Assembly: GCF_964026725.1 (NCBI RefSeq) | Contig: NZ_OZ034691.1 | Coordinates: 868,001 to 932,000 of the forward strand | Reading direction: 5' to 3' | DNA length: 64,000 nt | Origin: Wolbachia endosymbiont (group B) of Germaria angustata | GTDB lineage: Bacteria; Pseudomonadota; Alphaproteobacteria; Rickettsiales; Anaplasmataceae | Shown here: positions 53,865 to 62,001 of the stretch, piece after piece | How positions within the stretch are numbered: position 1 is the stretch's first letter | How the letters are laid out: every line of letters starts with the position of its first letter | Translations under genes and position numbers: made by a program | The notes under the pieces: generated by a model | Databases searched by the model: none | Seen by the model: the letters and a program-made list of their open reading frames with translations, nothing else | Told to the model about the DNA's origin: nothing

Positions 53865-55896
53865 AAAAATCCTTAGTACAATCTGACATTATTTTTGAAG
53901 CGCGACTGATTGAATCCGTCATATAAAAATTACACTCCTTTAAAGTGAAAGGTGTATTACTTAAGCTTATCCCATCATTGCTAATTGGCACCCATGTGTT
54001 TTTTACCACTTGATCAGCATTTCTAAACTGTGGACCAATAGTGTCTAATTTTTTCCTAACATCAAATAAACTATCATATAGCAAGGAAAGACCCAAATAT
54101 TGGGATAAATTTTTTATAATCAACCAATCTTCCTTTGCTTCACCAGGAGGAAAAACAGCTAAATTTGTTCTCTGTACTCGTCCTTCAGTATTTACATAAG
54201 TTGCATATTTTTCTGTGTATGCAGCTCCAGGTAGAATGACATCTGCTATATGCGCTCCCCTATCACCATGATGTCCTTGATAAATTACAAATGTATTTTC
54301 TAATTTTGATGTATCAATTTCATCTGCGCCAAGAAGATAAACAACTTCCACCTCACCACTTTCTGCCTGCTTTAGTATCTGATTAATGTCTTTTCCACCT
54401 TTGCTAGGAACAAATCCAATATCTAGTCCACCAACCCTTGCTGCAGCCTTATGTAGTACGTTAAAGCCATTCCAGTTATCTCTGATCATGTTAAATTTTT
54501 CTGCAATTTTGCCAGTTAGCGCTAAAATTGATTCAGAATCATCTCTTACTAATGCATCTTGACCGATGATGAGCATAGGATTTGAGGCAACACTCAGCAA
54601 CTTGCAAAATTTATGATTTCCTTTTGCTATTTCGTCTAAGATATTTGGGTTATTGCCTAACCTCTCAATATGGTATAAATACTCAACGTTAGGGCCAATG
54701 CTTGCAATAGGAAAATTGCCTTGTAAATATCTCTTTCTCAATCTTGCATTAATGATTGGTGCTTCTATTCTTGGATTTGTATTTATAAGCAGACATAAAT
54801 CTGCATTTTCTATACCCTCGATAGTGGTATTGAACACATAAGATCCACGATTACTTGATATAAGATTTGCACCATCTTGCCTGCAGTCTATATTCCCCGA
54901 ACCAAGCTTCTGCATCACTTCTTTGAGTAGAAGCATAGACTCACAATCTGCTAAATCACCTGCAATTGCAGCTATTTTGTTTGATTTCGTATTCTTTAGT
55001 TTCTTTGCAGCAAAAGCCAATGCTTCATTCCAATCAACTGGAATTAATTTGCCCTCTTTTTTTATATAAGGTCGATCGAGGCGTTGTACTTTGAGTCCAT
55101 CGTAAGCAAAACGAGTTTTGTCTGATATCCATTCTTCGTTCACTTCTTCATTGAGTCTTGGCAATATTCGCATAACTTCAGGACCACGATAATCAACTCT
55201 AATACTGCTTCCTACAGCATCCAGCACGTCTATAGTCTCACAATGTGATAGCTCCCATGGACGTGCTGTAAAGGAGTAAGGCTTTGAAGTTAAAGCCCCT
55301 ACCGGACAGAGATCTATGATATTTCCAGATAATTCAGAGCTAATATGCCTTTTTATGTAAGTGCTAATCTCTATATTTTCTCCCCTTCCAATTCCTCCAA
55401 GTTCATTTGTACCTGCAACATCGGACAAAAATCTAACACATCGAGTACAATGAATGCATCTATTCATTGCAGTTTCAATCAGCGGACCAAAATGTTTTTT
55501 TGGCACAGCTCTTTTATGCTCATCAAATCTGCTTATTCCTTTCCCATAAGCCATTGTTATATCTTGCAAATCGCACTCACCACCTTGATCACAAATTGGA
55601 CAATCAAGTGGATGATTACTTAGTAAAAATTCGAGCACTCCTTTACGCGCCTTTTTTACCTTGGGAGTATCCGTGTGAATAACCATACCCTCTGCAACTG
55701 GCATTGCACAAGAAGCTACTGGTTTTGGAGGCCCACCCTCCACTTCAACCAAACACATTCTGCAGTTACCAGCGATTGCTAAATGCTCATGATAACAAAA
55801 ACGTGGAATTTCAACGCCCACAATTTCACAAGCTTGAATTATAGTGAGCCCATGTTCTACTTCACATTCTTTAGAATTAATAGTAACTTTAACCAC
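53848..55896 (-). CDS. nuoG: NADH-quinone oxidoreductase subunit G
   Basis: NuoG is the large iron-sulfur subunit of the complex I peripheral arm. A GTG at 55896 gives MVKVTINSKECEVEHG, the normal N-terminus; the frame is open to a GTG at 55917 inside the upstream gene. The 682 residues start with a [2Fe-2S] ferredoxin domain (RFCYHEHLAIAGNCRMCLVEV, VASC). They continue with the His/Cys cluster segment (HPLDCPICDQGGECDLQ), a [4Fe-4S] motif (NRCIHCTRCVRF) and a degenerate molybdopterin-like domain. The start is 5 bp after the stop of the 70-aa gene. Confidence 0.97.
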   Translation of the reverse strand: MVKVTINSKECEVEHGLTIIQACEIVGVEIPRFCYHEHLAIAGNCRMCLVEVEGGPPKPVASCAMPVAEGMVIHTDTPKVKKARKGVLEFLLSNHPLDCPICDQGGECDLQDITMAYGKGISRFDEHKRAVPKKHFGPLIETAMNRCIHCTRCVRFLSDVAGTNELGGIGRGENIEISTYIKRHISSELSGNIIDLCPVGALTSKPYSFTARPWELSHCETIDVLDAVGSSIRVDYRGPEVMRILPRLNEEVNEEWISDKTRFAYDGLKVQRLDRPYIKKEGKLIPVDWNEALAFAAKKLKNTKSNKIAAIAGDLADCESMLLLKEVMQKLGSGNIDCRQDGANLISSNRGSYVFNTTIEGIENADLCLLINTNPRIEAPIINARLRKRYLQGNFPIASIGPNVEYLYHIERLGNNPNILDEIAKGNHKFCKLLSVASNPMLIIGQDALVRDDSESILALTGKIAEKFNMIRDNWNGFNVLHKAAARVGGLDIGFVPSKGGKDINQILKQAESGEVEVVYLLGADEIDTSKLENTFVIYQGHHGDRGAHIADVILPGAAYTEKYATYVNTEGRVQRTNLAVFPPGEAKEDWLIIKNLSQYLGLSLLYDSLFDVRKKLDTIGPQFRNADQVVKNTWVPISNDGISLSNTPFTLKECNFYMTDSISRASKIMSDCTKDFYEQST

Positions 55897-55901
55897 AACT
55901 A

Positions 55902-56114
55902 TTATACAGCTTCCCACTTTATAGGATTGCCGCTTACCTCATCTTCAACCAGATTGCCGTTGTCATATTGAGCAGACATGTAATTCATGCGCGAGTCACG
56001 ATCTATATATCTAACAGGTTTTACCGGTTTATCTTTATACATTTTTTGCTCGGCTTTCTTACGCTGAGTAGGGTTATTTTTACTAGCTGTCTTTGCTTTT
56101 CCACCTACTGCCAT
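55902..56114 (-). CDS. Small basic protein upstream of nuoG, 70 aa
   Basis: The ATG at 56114 has a clear AGGAG ribosome site six bases upstream. The N-terminal half is very lysine-rich (KTASKNNPTQRKKAEQKMYKD), and the C-terminal half is acidic and ends NLVEDEVSGNPIKWEAV. No membrane segment or known domain. The stop lies 5 bp before the preferred nuoG start, so it is the first gene of the nuoG-nuoH-hemB operon and may be translationally linked to nuoG. The function is unknown. Confidence 0.75.
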   Translation of the reverse strand: MAVGGKAKTASKNNPTQRKKAEQKMYKDKPVKPVRYIDRDSRMNYMSAQYDNGNLVEDEVSGNPIKWEAV

Positions 56115-56332
56115 ATAAACTCCTAAAAACTTCTTATTTTATTTTAACACTTAAGTATACACCGTCAATGCTAAATGGCTTTAAAGTTTCAATAGATCTC
56201 TTATTATAATCATTATTTGAATAAAAAGTCACTTCTTCCAGTGCCTGACCAGAAAAAAAAATATATATCAGCTACTTTCATTTCTCGAAAATAAACGTTT
56301 ATGTAGCCATGAATAAGCCGATATAAAGACCT

Positions 56333-57871
56333 TTAATCATTCGCTTCGTAGTACTTCTCAACCAACTTATTAAGTAACCTTACACCAAAACCTACTGCTC
56401 CTCTTGGACAAATGTCAGTACCTTTTTCGTGCCAAGCAGTGCCTGCAATATCTAAATGTGCCCAGCAAGTTTCATTCACAAAACGCTGTAAAAACTGTGC
56501 AGCCATTATGCTATCTCCACCAGAACCTGTAGGAGCTATATTTTGCACATCAGCAATCGGCGAATCAATAATTTTGTTATAAGTTTCATTCATAGGAAAG
56601 CGCCATAATTTTTCATTTACTTCATTTCCTGCATCAATCAGATGATTTGCTAATTCATCGTTATTTGAAAAAAGACCAGCATATTCATTATTTCCCAGTG
56701 CAACCACTATAGCACCAGTTAAAGTTGCAAGGTCAATCATAAATTTCGGTGCAAATCTATCTTGTGTATACCATAAAGCATCTGCAAGTATGAGCCTTCC
56801 TTCTGCATCAGTGTTCAACACTTCTATCGTCTGTCCAGACATCGAAGTTACTACATCACTTGGTCTTTGAGCATTACCGTCCACTGCATTTTCTGCAAGT
56901 GCAACTACACCAACTGCATTTACCTTTGCTTTTCGTCCAGCTAGAGTACGCATCACCCCAACCACAGTAGCAGAACCCGCCATGTCATATTTCATTGACT
57001 CCATGCCACGCGAAGGCTTGAGTGACACTCCACCAGTATCAAACGTTATGCCTTTACCCACAAAAGCTACAGGCTTTTGTTCCTTGGAAGCTCCATTCCA
57101 TTTGATCACTACTAATTTTGGCTCTTTACTACTTCCCTGTGCTACCCCAAGCAATGCTCCCATTTTTTTCTCTTCCATCTGCTTCTTACCAAGCACTTCG
57201 ATTTCAAGGCCAAGCTTAGTAAGCTCGGTTTTTATATAATCAGCATAGGATTCTGGATATAAAACATTAGGTGGTTCAATGGTAAGAGTACGTGCAAGAA
57301 ATATGCCTTCACCTTCTTGTCTTAAACGCTCAAATGATTTTTCAGCACTACTGAATTGCTCATCTTTCGTTAGCACTGTGATCTCCTCTACTTCTGTAAC
57401 TTTTTCATCCTTTCTGGTTTTATACTTATCAAATTTAAAACTGCGCAAAAATGCACCGTATGCAACATTTGCTGCATTGCCTTCGATTGAGATTGCCGCT
57501 CGCTTGATTCTTAATCTGCTTAGCTCACAATATATTTTACCACCAATATTTAATCCTTTGCTTTCATCCCATTCATCTCTCATTCCAAGACCAGCAACTA
57601 TAATATTTTTTCCCTCTGATGAAGTAACGGAAAAAAATTCACCAAAACCTCCATTAAAATCACTAAATTTCTTGATGTTATCTATAGCTTGCTTATCTTG
57701 TAGAACATTAGTTATGAGCTTATCACCCTCAAACAAACCTACCACTAGCGTCTCAAAATCGGGTAAAGCTTTAGAAATTGTTATCTTCATCGTTGACATC
57801 TCCGTTGCAAATAATTGTAAGCTGCACATAAAACATAGTAAAAACATTAGTAAGATATTTTTCATATACAT
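56333..57871 (-). CDS. pepA: Leucyl aminopeptidase (M17, PepA family) with an N-terminal signal peptide
   Basis: PepA removes N-terminal residues from peptides using two metal ions, normally in the cytosol. The catalytic domain is complete: FVGKGITFDTGG (Lys and Asp ligands), KYDMAG and NTDAEGRLILADALWY (Asp/Glu ligands and Arg). The M17 start MKITISKALPDFE is at residue 28, and a GGAG lies nine bases before that ATG, so a cytosolic form is possible. The longer frame from 57871 adds a good signal peptide (KNILLMFLLCFMCSLQLFATEM). That leader closely resembles the one on the next gene upstream. Length from M28 is 485. Confidence 0.95.
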   Translation of the reverse strand: MYMKNILLMFLLCFMCSLQLFATEMSTMKITISKALPDFETLVVGLFEGDKLITNVLQDKQAIDNIKKFSDFNGGFGEFFSVTSSEGKNIIVAGLGMRDEWDESKGLNIGGKIYCELSRLRIKRAAISIEGNAANVAYGAFLRSFKFDKYKTRKDEKVTEVEEITVLTKDEQFSSAEKSFERLRQEGEGIFLARTLTIEPPNVLYPESYADYIKTELTKLGLEIEVLGKKQMEEKKMGALLGVAQGSSKEPKLVVIKWNGASKEQKPVAFVGKGITFDTGGVSLKPSRGMESMKYDMAGSATVVGVMRTLAGRKAKVNAVGVVALAENAVDGNAQRPSDVVTSMSGQTIEVLNTDAEGRLILADALWYTQDRFAPKFMIDLATLTGAIVVALGNNEYAGLFSNNDELANHLIDAGNEVNEKLWRFPMNETYNKIIDSPIADVQNIAPTGSGGDSIMAAQFLQRFVNETCWAHLDIAGTAWHEKGTDICPRGAVGFGVRLLNKLVEKYYEAND

Positions 57872-57925
57872 TTTAAGTACAATAGCGCTTAAGACTACTA
57901 TGAACTCCCCTGATATGCAAGGGCT

Positions 57926-58567
57926 TTATCTTTTATCAGAAAATTTGTTATGCCCACCTAGGGTTATATTAAATGTGTAGGTCTTCACAACCTGATTGTT
58001 ATAAGTAAATGGTGCTATCAGAAGGCTTGCAAGTCCACTCTCAATAAGATTACCAAGAAGAAGATCATCACAGTTATCGCAATTATAATCAGCAAAAAAC
58101 ATTTGTGTTGTGAATTCTGGAAAATCTGGATGTTGGACCAAAAAGTTGATGTGTGGAGCCCTATCACCAATTTTACCTGGTACTATTGTAATAAAATTAT
58201 AATAGCCAAGGTTATTTACTACAAATCTTCCTGATCCAGCAAAATTTGGATCAAGCTCCACATTTTCATCATAATAGCTCATGCCAAGTGAGTCTGCGTG
58301 CCATATAGAAACCACAGCATTTTGTATCGGTAAGCAATTTACATCAGTAACTCTACCCACTACATTTATTAATTCTCCTGCTGCATTATTTGGAGAGCCA
58401 GGTTTTCTTCTTAAATTATTTGAAGAGTTAAAGCTTTTTGGCCTTGTTTCAAGATCATAAATCCCTGGAGTTTCAATACAATTAAGCAAAATAGGATCAG
58501 CTGCAAATAATGACAAATCGAATATAAATTGTACTAAAAACGCTAATAAGATATTTTTTACATTCAT
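57926..58567 (-). CDS. Exported intradiol-dioxygenase-like protein with a degraded iron site, 213 aa
   Basis: The fold is that of intradiol ring-cleavage dioxygenases (protocatechuate 3,4-dioxygenase beta type), with INVVGRVTDVNCLPIQNAVVSIWHAD, GYYNFITIVPG and the RAPHINF segment. In active enzymes the iron ligands are two Tyr and two His, the latter in HxH. Here only H139 is present and the second is N141, and the Tyr expected just before (normally in a GPYPW-like loop) is absent. Residues 1-22 are a signal peptide and four later cysteines could form disulfides. The ATG at 58567 is chosen because the signal peptide starts there. Ring-cleavage activity is doubtful. Confidence 0.88.
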   Translation of the reverse strand: MNVKNILLAFLVQFIFDLSLFAADPILLNCIETPGIYDLETRPKSFNSSNNLRRKPGSPNNAAGELINVVGRVTDVNCLPIQNAVVSIWHADSLGMSYYDENVELDPNFAGSGRFVVNNLGYYNFITIVPGKIGDRAPHINFLVQHPDFPEFTTQMFFADYNCDNCDDLLLGNLIESGLASLLIAPFTYNNQVVKTYTFNITLGGHNKFSDKR

Positions 58568-58591
58568 TTTGTTTATAGTGCTTTTATCAGA

Positions 58592-58597
58592 ATTATA
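58592..58597 (-). promoter_or_regulatory. Extended -10 promoter upstream of the dioxygenase-like gene
   Basis: On the minus strand TTGCTATAAT contains a consensus TATAAT preceded by TGn (extended -10). It lies 24 bp before the ATG at 58567, giving a leader of roughly 15 nt. No well-spaced -35 is seen, which is acceptable for an extended -10. The pepA gene has no matching -10, so it may depend on this promoter. Confidence 0.5.
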
Positions 58598-58733
58598 GCA
58601 ACCTTTTTCTTTTATTAAAGACAAGACTTTCTTTGAAGCCTCCTTAGAATCACAACTATCCTTTCAGTGTATGAGTTTTAGGTTTTAGTACTGCATACAC
58701 AACTGCACAGACTTCCAATTTAGAAATTGCAAA

Positions 58734-61700
58734 TCAATCCAAACACGCAAGTGTAATGTTACCACTACATGCTGTAGTGTTGACACTTACAACCTTTTCT
58801 ATAGAAAAACGTTGCAGATAATTAGGACCACCAGCTTTTGGTCCGGTACCTGACAGTCCTCTACCGCCAAATGGTTGTGTTCCAACTGCTGCACCTATTT
58901 GATTGCGATTGATGTATACATTTCCAACTGATATTTTCTTGCTTATTAAATCGATCTGACTTTGTACACGGCTTTGCAAAGAAAACGTAAGTCCATATCC
59001 TGTATTATTTATATCACTTATAACTTCATTTAACTGCGACTTATTAAAACGTATGATATGTAAAATAGGCCCAAACACTTCTTGCTTTAATTGCGAAATT
59101 TTTTGTATCTCATAAATGTACGGAGGAAAGAAATAACCATTATAAGAATTTGTATCCATGGGTACCTTGGACAAAAGGTTTGTATCTTCATCCCTTGATA
59201 TTTTTTCCGTATGTTTAGTGAGCATATCAATAGATGCTTTGTCAATTATTGGACCAATATCTGTGCTCAGTTGTATTGGGTCACCTATCTTTAGTTCTTG
59301 AGCTGCATTGCATATCATTTTTATCTGTTTTTCTGCTATATCTTCTTGAATAAATAGCACTCTGAGAGCAGAACAACGTTGACCGCCACTGCGAAATGCA
59401 GAAATTAAAACATCCTTAGTTACCTGCTCTAAAAGAGCAGAACTATCAACAATCATAGCATTTAATCCACCAGTCTCAGCGATAAGTGGCACAATAGGAC
59501 CATCTCTGCTGGCAAGCATTCTATTAATTATTTGAGCGGTCTGTGTTGAGCCGGTAAAAGCTACACCGGAAATTCTATTATCTGGCACTAATATTTTACC
59601 TAAATATCGACCATCTCCTGGAACAAGATGTAATACATTTTTTGGTATTCCAGCTTCGTGTAGTATCTTAACGGCTTCATAGGCAATAATCGGCGTTTGC
59701 TCTGCCGGTTTTGCCAGCACTGCATTACCTGCTACAAGTGCAGCTGAAACCTGCCCAATGAAGATAGCAAGTGGAAAATTCCACGGTGATATGCATAAGA
59801 AAACTCCTCTGCCCTCAAAAAAGATGAAGTTATCTTCACCTGTTGGACCTGGCAATTTTTTCCAGTCATTCAGTTCGTTTTTTGCTATCATTGCATAATA
59901 GCGCAAAAAGTCGATTGCCTCTCTTACTTCTGCTATTGCATCGGATAAAATTTTTCCTGCTTCCAAGATCAGAATGTAAACCAACTCTTTCATCCTTTCC
60001 TCAAGCAAATCTGCAGCTTTTTCAAGGCATTTAGCGCGCTCTTCTGCTGAAATATTCTGCCACTTAGTAAAAGCACTATGTGCTATTTCAAGAGCATTTA
60101 AAGCCTGAGCACTTGTTGCACTTGACACTTCTCCAATTACATTTTCCAAATGTGCAGGATTCACTACTTCGGTAAATTCCGCATTGTCAAGAAACGACTC
60201 TCCATCAATTATTGGGCCAACTTGCCATTTCTTTTCACTAAATTCCCTTACATCATTTGCAAATTGTGAAACTGCAATTGAATCGCTAATATCCATTCCC
60301 AAGGAGTTTTTTCTTTCCTCTCCAAAAATATCTCGTGGCAACGGAATGCTTGGATGAGGCTCATATTCTAAGCTTTTTACTTTTTCTAATGGATCTGAGA
60401 CTAATTCTTCAATTTTAACGTCAGAATCATTTACTTGATTGACAAACGAGCTATTAGCTCCATTTTCAAGAAGGCGCCTAATAAGGTATGGCAATAAATC
60501 ACTATGTTTACCAACTGGTGCATATATACGACAATTGATGCTTGTTGCAAGTTCTGAAATTGCATAATCATACAAACTTTTACCCATTCCATGTAAGCGC
60601 TGAAACTCAAACCCAGGATGATTTTTATCGGCAAGCTCTATTATAGTAGCAAAAGTATAAGCATTATGAGTTCCAAAACATGGATAAAAGTGATTCTCTT
60701 TGCTTAAAAGTTTCTGCGCACAGGCAAGGTAGCATACATCTGTGTGGCTTTTTCTAGTAAACACCGGATAACCAATTAACCCTAATTCTTGTGTGCGCTT
60801 GATTTCTGAGTCCCAATATGCTCCTTTTACAAGCCTCACCATAATTTTATGCTTTGATCGAATGGCAACATCTTCAACAAAATCAAGAACAGATAAAGCA
60901 CGTTTTTGATACGCTTGCACAGCCAAGCCAAGCCCCTCCCACTTAGAAAGTGAATCATCAAGACGCAATTGCTCAAATAAAACTAATGACATCTCAAGTC
61001 TTTCTGATTCTTCTGCATCTATACAAAGTGAAATGTTATATTTCTTCGCTTCATGACACAGTTCCAGCAACTTAGCTCTCAGCTCTTCAGCTATATTACC
61101 AAATTGGCTAAATTCATAACGTGAGTGCAGTGAAGACAATTTGATTGAAACCCCTTGAGATTTAAAGCAATCATTTATGTCAGCAGCTTCACCTATGGCT
61201 TTTATTGCATGCATGTATAAATTAAAATACTCTTCCGCATCCTCAACTGTGCAAGCAGATTCACCAAGCATATCAAAAGAGCATAAATACTTACTGTAGT
61301 CATCTGATTTCACGCTTTCCAATGCTTTTGCTATAGTTTCTCCAACAATAAAATGCTTGCCAAGAATGGATATTGCTTGTTTCACCGCTTTGCGGATTAT
61401 TGGCTCTCCTAAATTTTTCAATAACCTGGAAATTATGTGATAGAATTTTGAATCCTCTTCATTGTTTCTTAATATACTGCTTCCTATAATTAAACTCCAT
61501 GTAGAAGCATTAACAAACAATGAAGAGGAACGCCCCAAGTGTTTATTCCATTCTTGGTTGGCAATTTTATCTTTGATCAATTCATCTATTGTGTAATCGT
61601 CTGGTATTCTAAGTAATGATTCAGCAAGACACATTAGCGCTACTCCTTCGTCGTTAGAAAGTGAGTACTGTTGTATAAAAGAATCTATAATGCCTAATTT

Positions 61701-61874
61701 ACTACCTCTAATCTTTTCGACAATTTGTTTTGCAATATTGTAAATTATGTTTTTTGAATCAGCCGAAAGTTCTGATTTTTCTACAAGATAACGTACGTGA
61801 CTTTTTTCATCAGCACGATAAAATGCCTGCAATCGTTTTCGTAATGCGTTAGGTTCTTGTATAGAACTGATCAT
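58734..61874 (-). CDS. putA: Bifunctional proline dehydrogenase / delta-1-pyrroline-5-carboxylate dehydrogenase
   Basis: PutA oxidises proline to glutamate in two steps, feeding electrons to quinone. The 1046 residues are the short form without the ribbon-helix-helix DNA-binding domain of E. coli PutA, so it is not a self-repressor. The proline dehydrogenase barrel spans about residues 100-470 (IMVRLVKGAYWDSEIK, YPCFGTHNAYTFATI, EFQRLHGMGKSLYD, RIYAPVGKHSDLLPYLIRRLLENGANSSF). The aldehyde dehydrogenase half has the conserved SPWNFPLAIFIGQ, FTGSTQTAQ, an AETGG glutamate and the catalytic Cys in GGQRCSALRV. This fits an organism that uses amino acids for energy. Confidence 0.97.
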   Translation of the reverse strand: MISSIQEPNALRKRLQAFYRADEKSHVRYLVEKSELSADSKNIIYNIAKQIVEKIRGSKLGIIDSFIQQYSLSNDEGVALMCLAESLLRIPDDYTIDELIKDKIANQEWNKHLGRSSSLFVNASTWSLIIGSSILRNNEEDSKFYHIISRLLKNLGEPIIRKAVKQAISILGKHFIVGETIAKALESVKSDDYSKYLCSFDMLGESACTVEDAEEYFNLYMHAIKAIGEAADINDCFKSQGVSIKLSSLHSRYEFSQFGNIAEELRAKLLELCHEAKKYNISLCIDAEESERLEMSLVLFEQLRLDDSLSKWEGLGLAVQAYQKRALSVLDFVEDVAIRSKHKIMVRLVKGAYWDSEIKRTQELGLIGYPVFTRKSHTDVCYLACAQKLLSKENHFYPCFGTHNAYTFATIIELADKNHPGFEFQRLHGMGKSLYDYAISELATSINCRIYAPVGKHSDLLPYLIRRLLENGANSSFVNQVNDSDVKIEELVSDPLEKVKSLEYEPHPSIPLPRDIFGEERKNSLGMDISDSIAVSQFANDVREFSEKKWQVGPIIDGESFLDNAEFTEVVNPAHLENVIGEVSSATSAQALNALEIAHSAFTKWQNISAEERAKCLEKAADLLEERMKELVYILILEAGKILSDAIAEVREAIDFLRYYAMIAKNELNDWKKLPGPTGEDNFIFFEGRGVFLCISPWNFPLAIFIGQVSAALVAGNAVLAKPAEQTPIIAYEAVKILHEAGIPKNVLHLVPGDGRYLGKILVPDNRISGVAFTGSTQTAQIINRMLASRDGPIVPLIAETGGLNAMIVDSSALLEQVTKDVLISAFRSGGQRCSALRVLFIQEDIAEKQIKMICNAAQELKIGDPIQLSTDIGPIIDKASIDMLTKHTEKISRDEDTNLLSKVPMDTNSYNGYFFPPYIYEIQKISQLKQEVFGPILHIIRFNKSQLNEVISDINNTGYGLTFSLQSRVQSQIDLISKKISVGNVYINRNQIGAAVGTQPFGGRGLSGTGPKAGGPNYLQRFSIEKVVSVNTTACSGNITLACLD

Positions 61875-62001
61875 AATTATCTACAAAACACCCTTTACCA
61901 TATATAAGGTAAGATTATATCATAACTTTGCATCGAATAAATTATTATTTAAATAAAGAGCGAGAATCGATTCAAAAAACCTAGTTAATGACTGTGATAG
62001 C

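Noticed and set aside
55902-56114. Possible SDHAF4/DUF1674 assembly factor
   Set aside because: The family's conserved C-terminal PxRYGDWE motif is absent.
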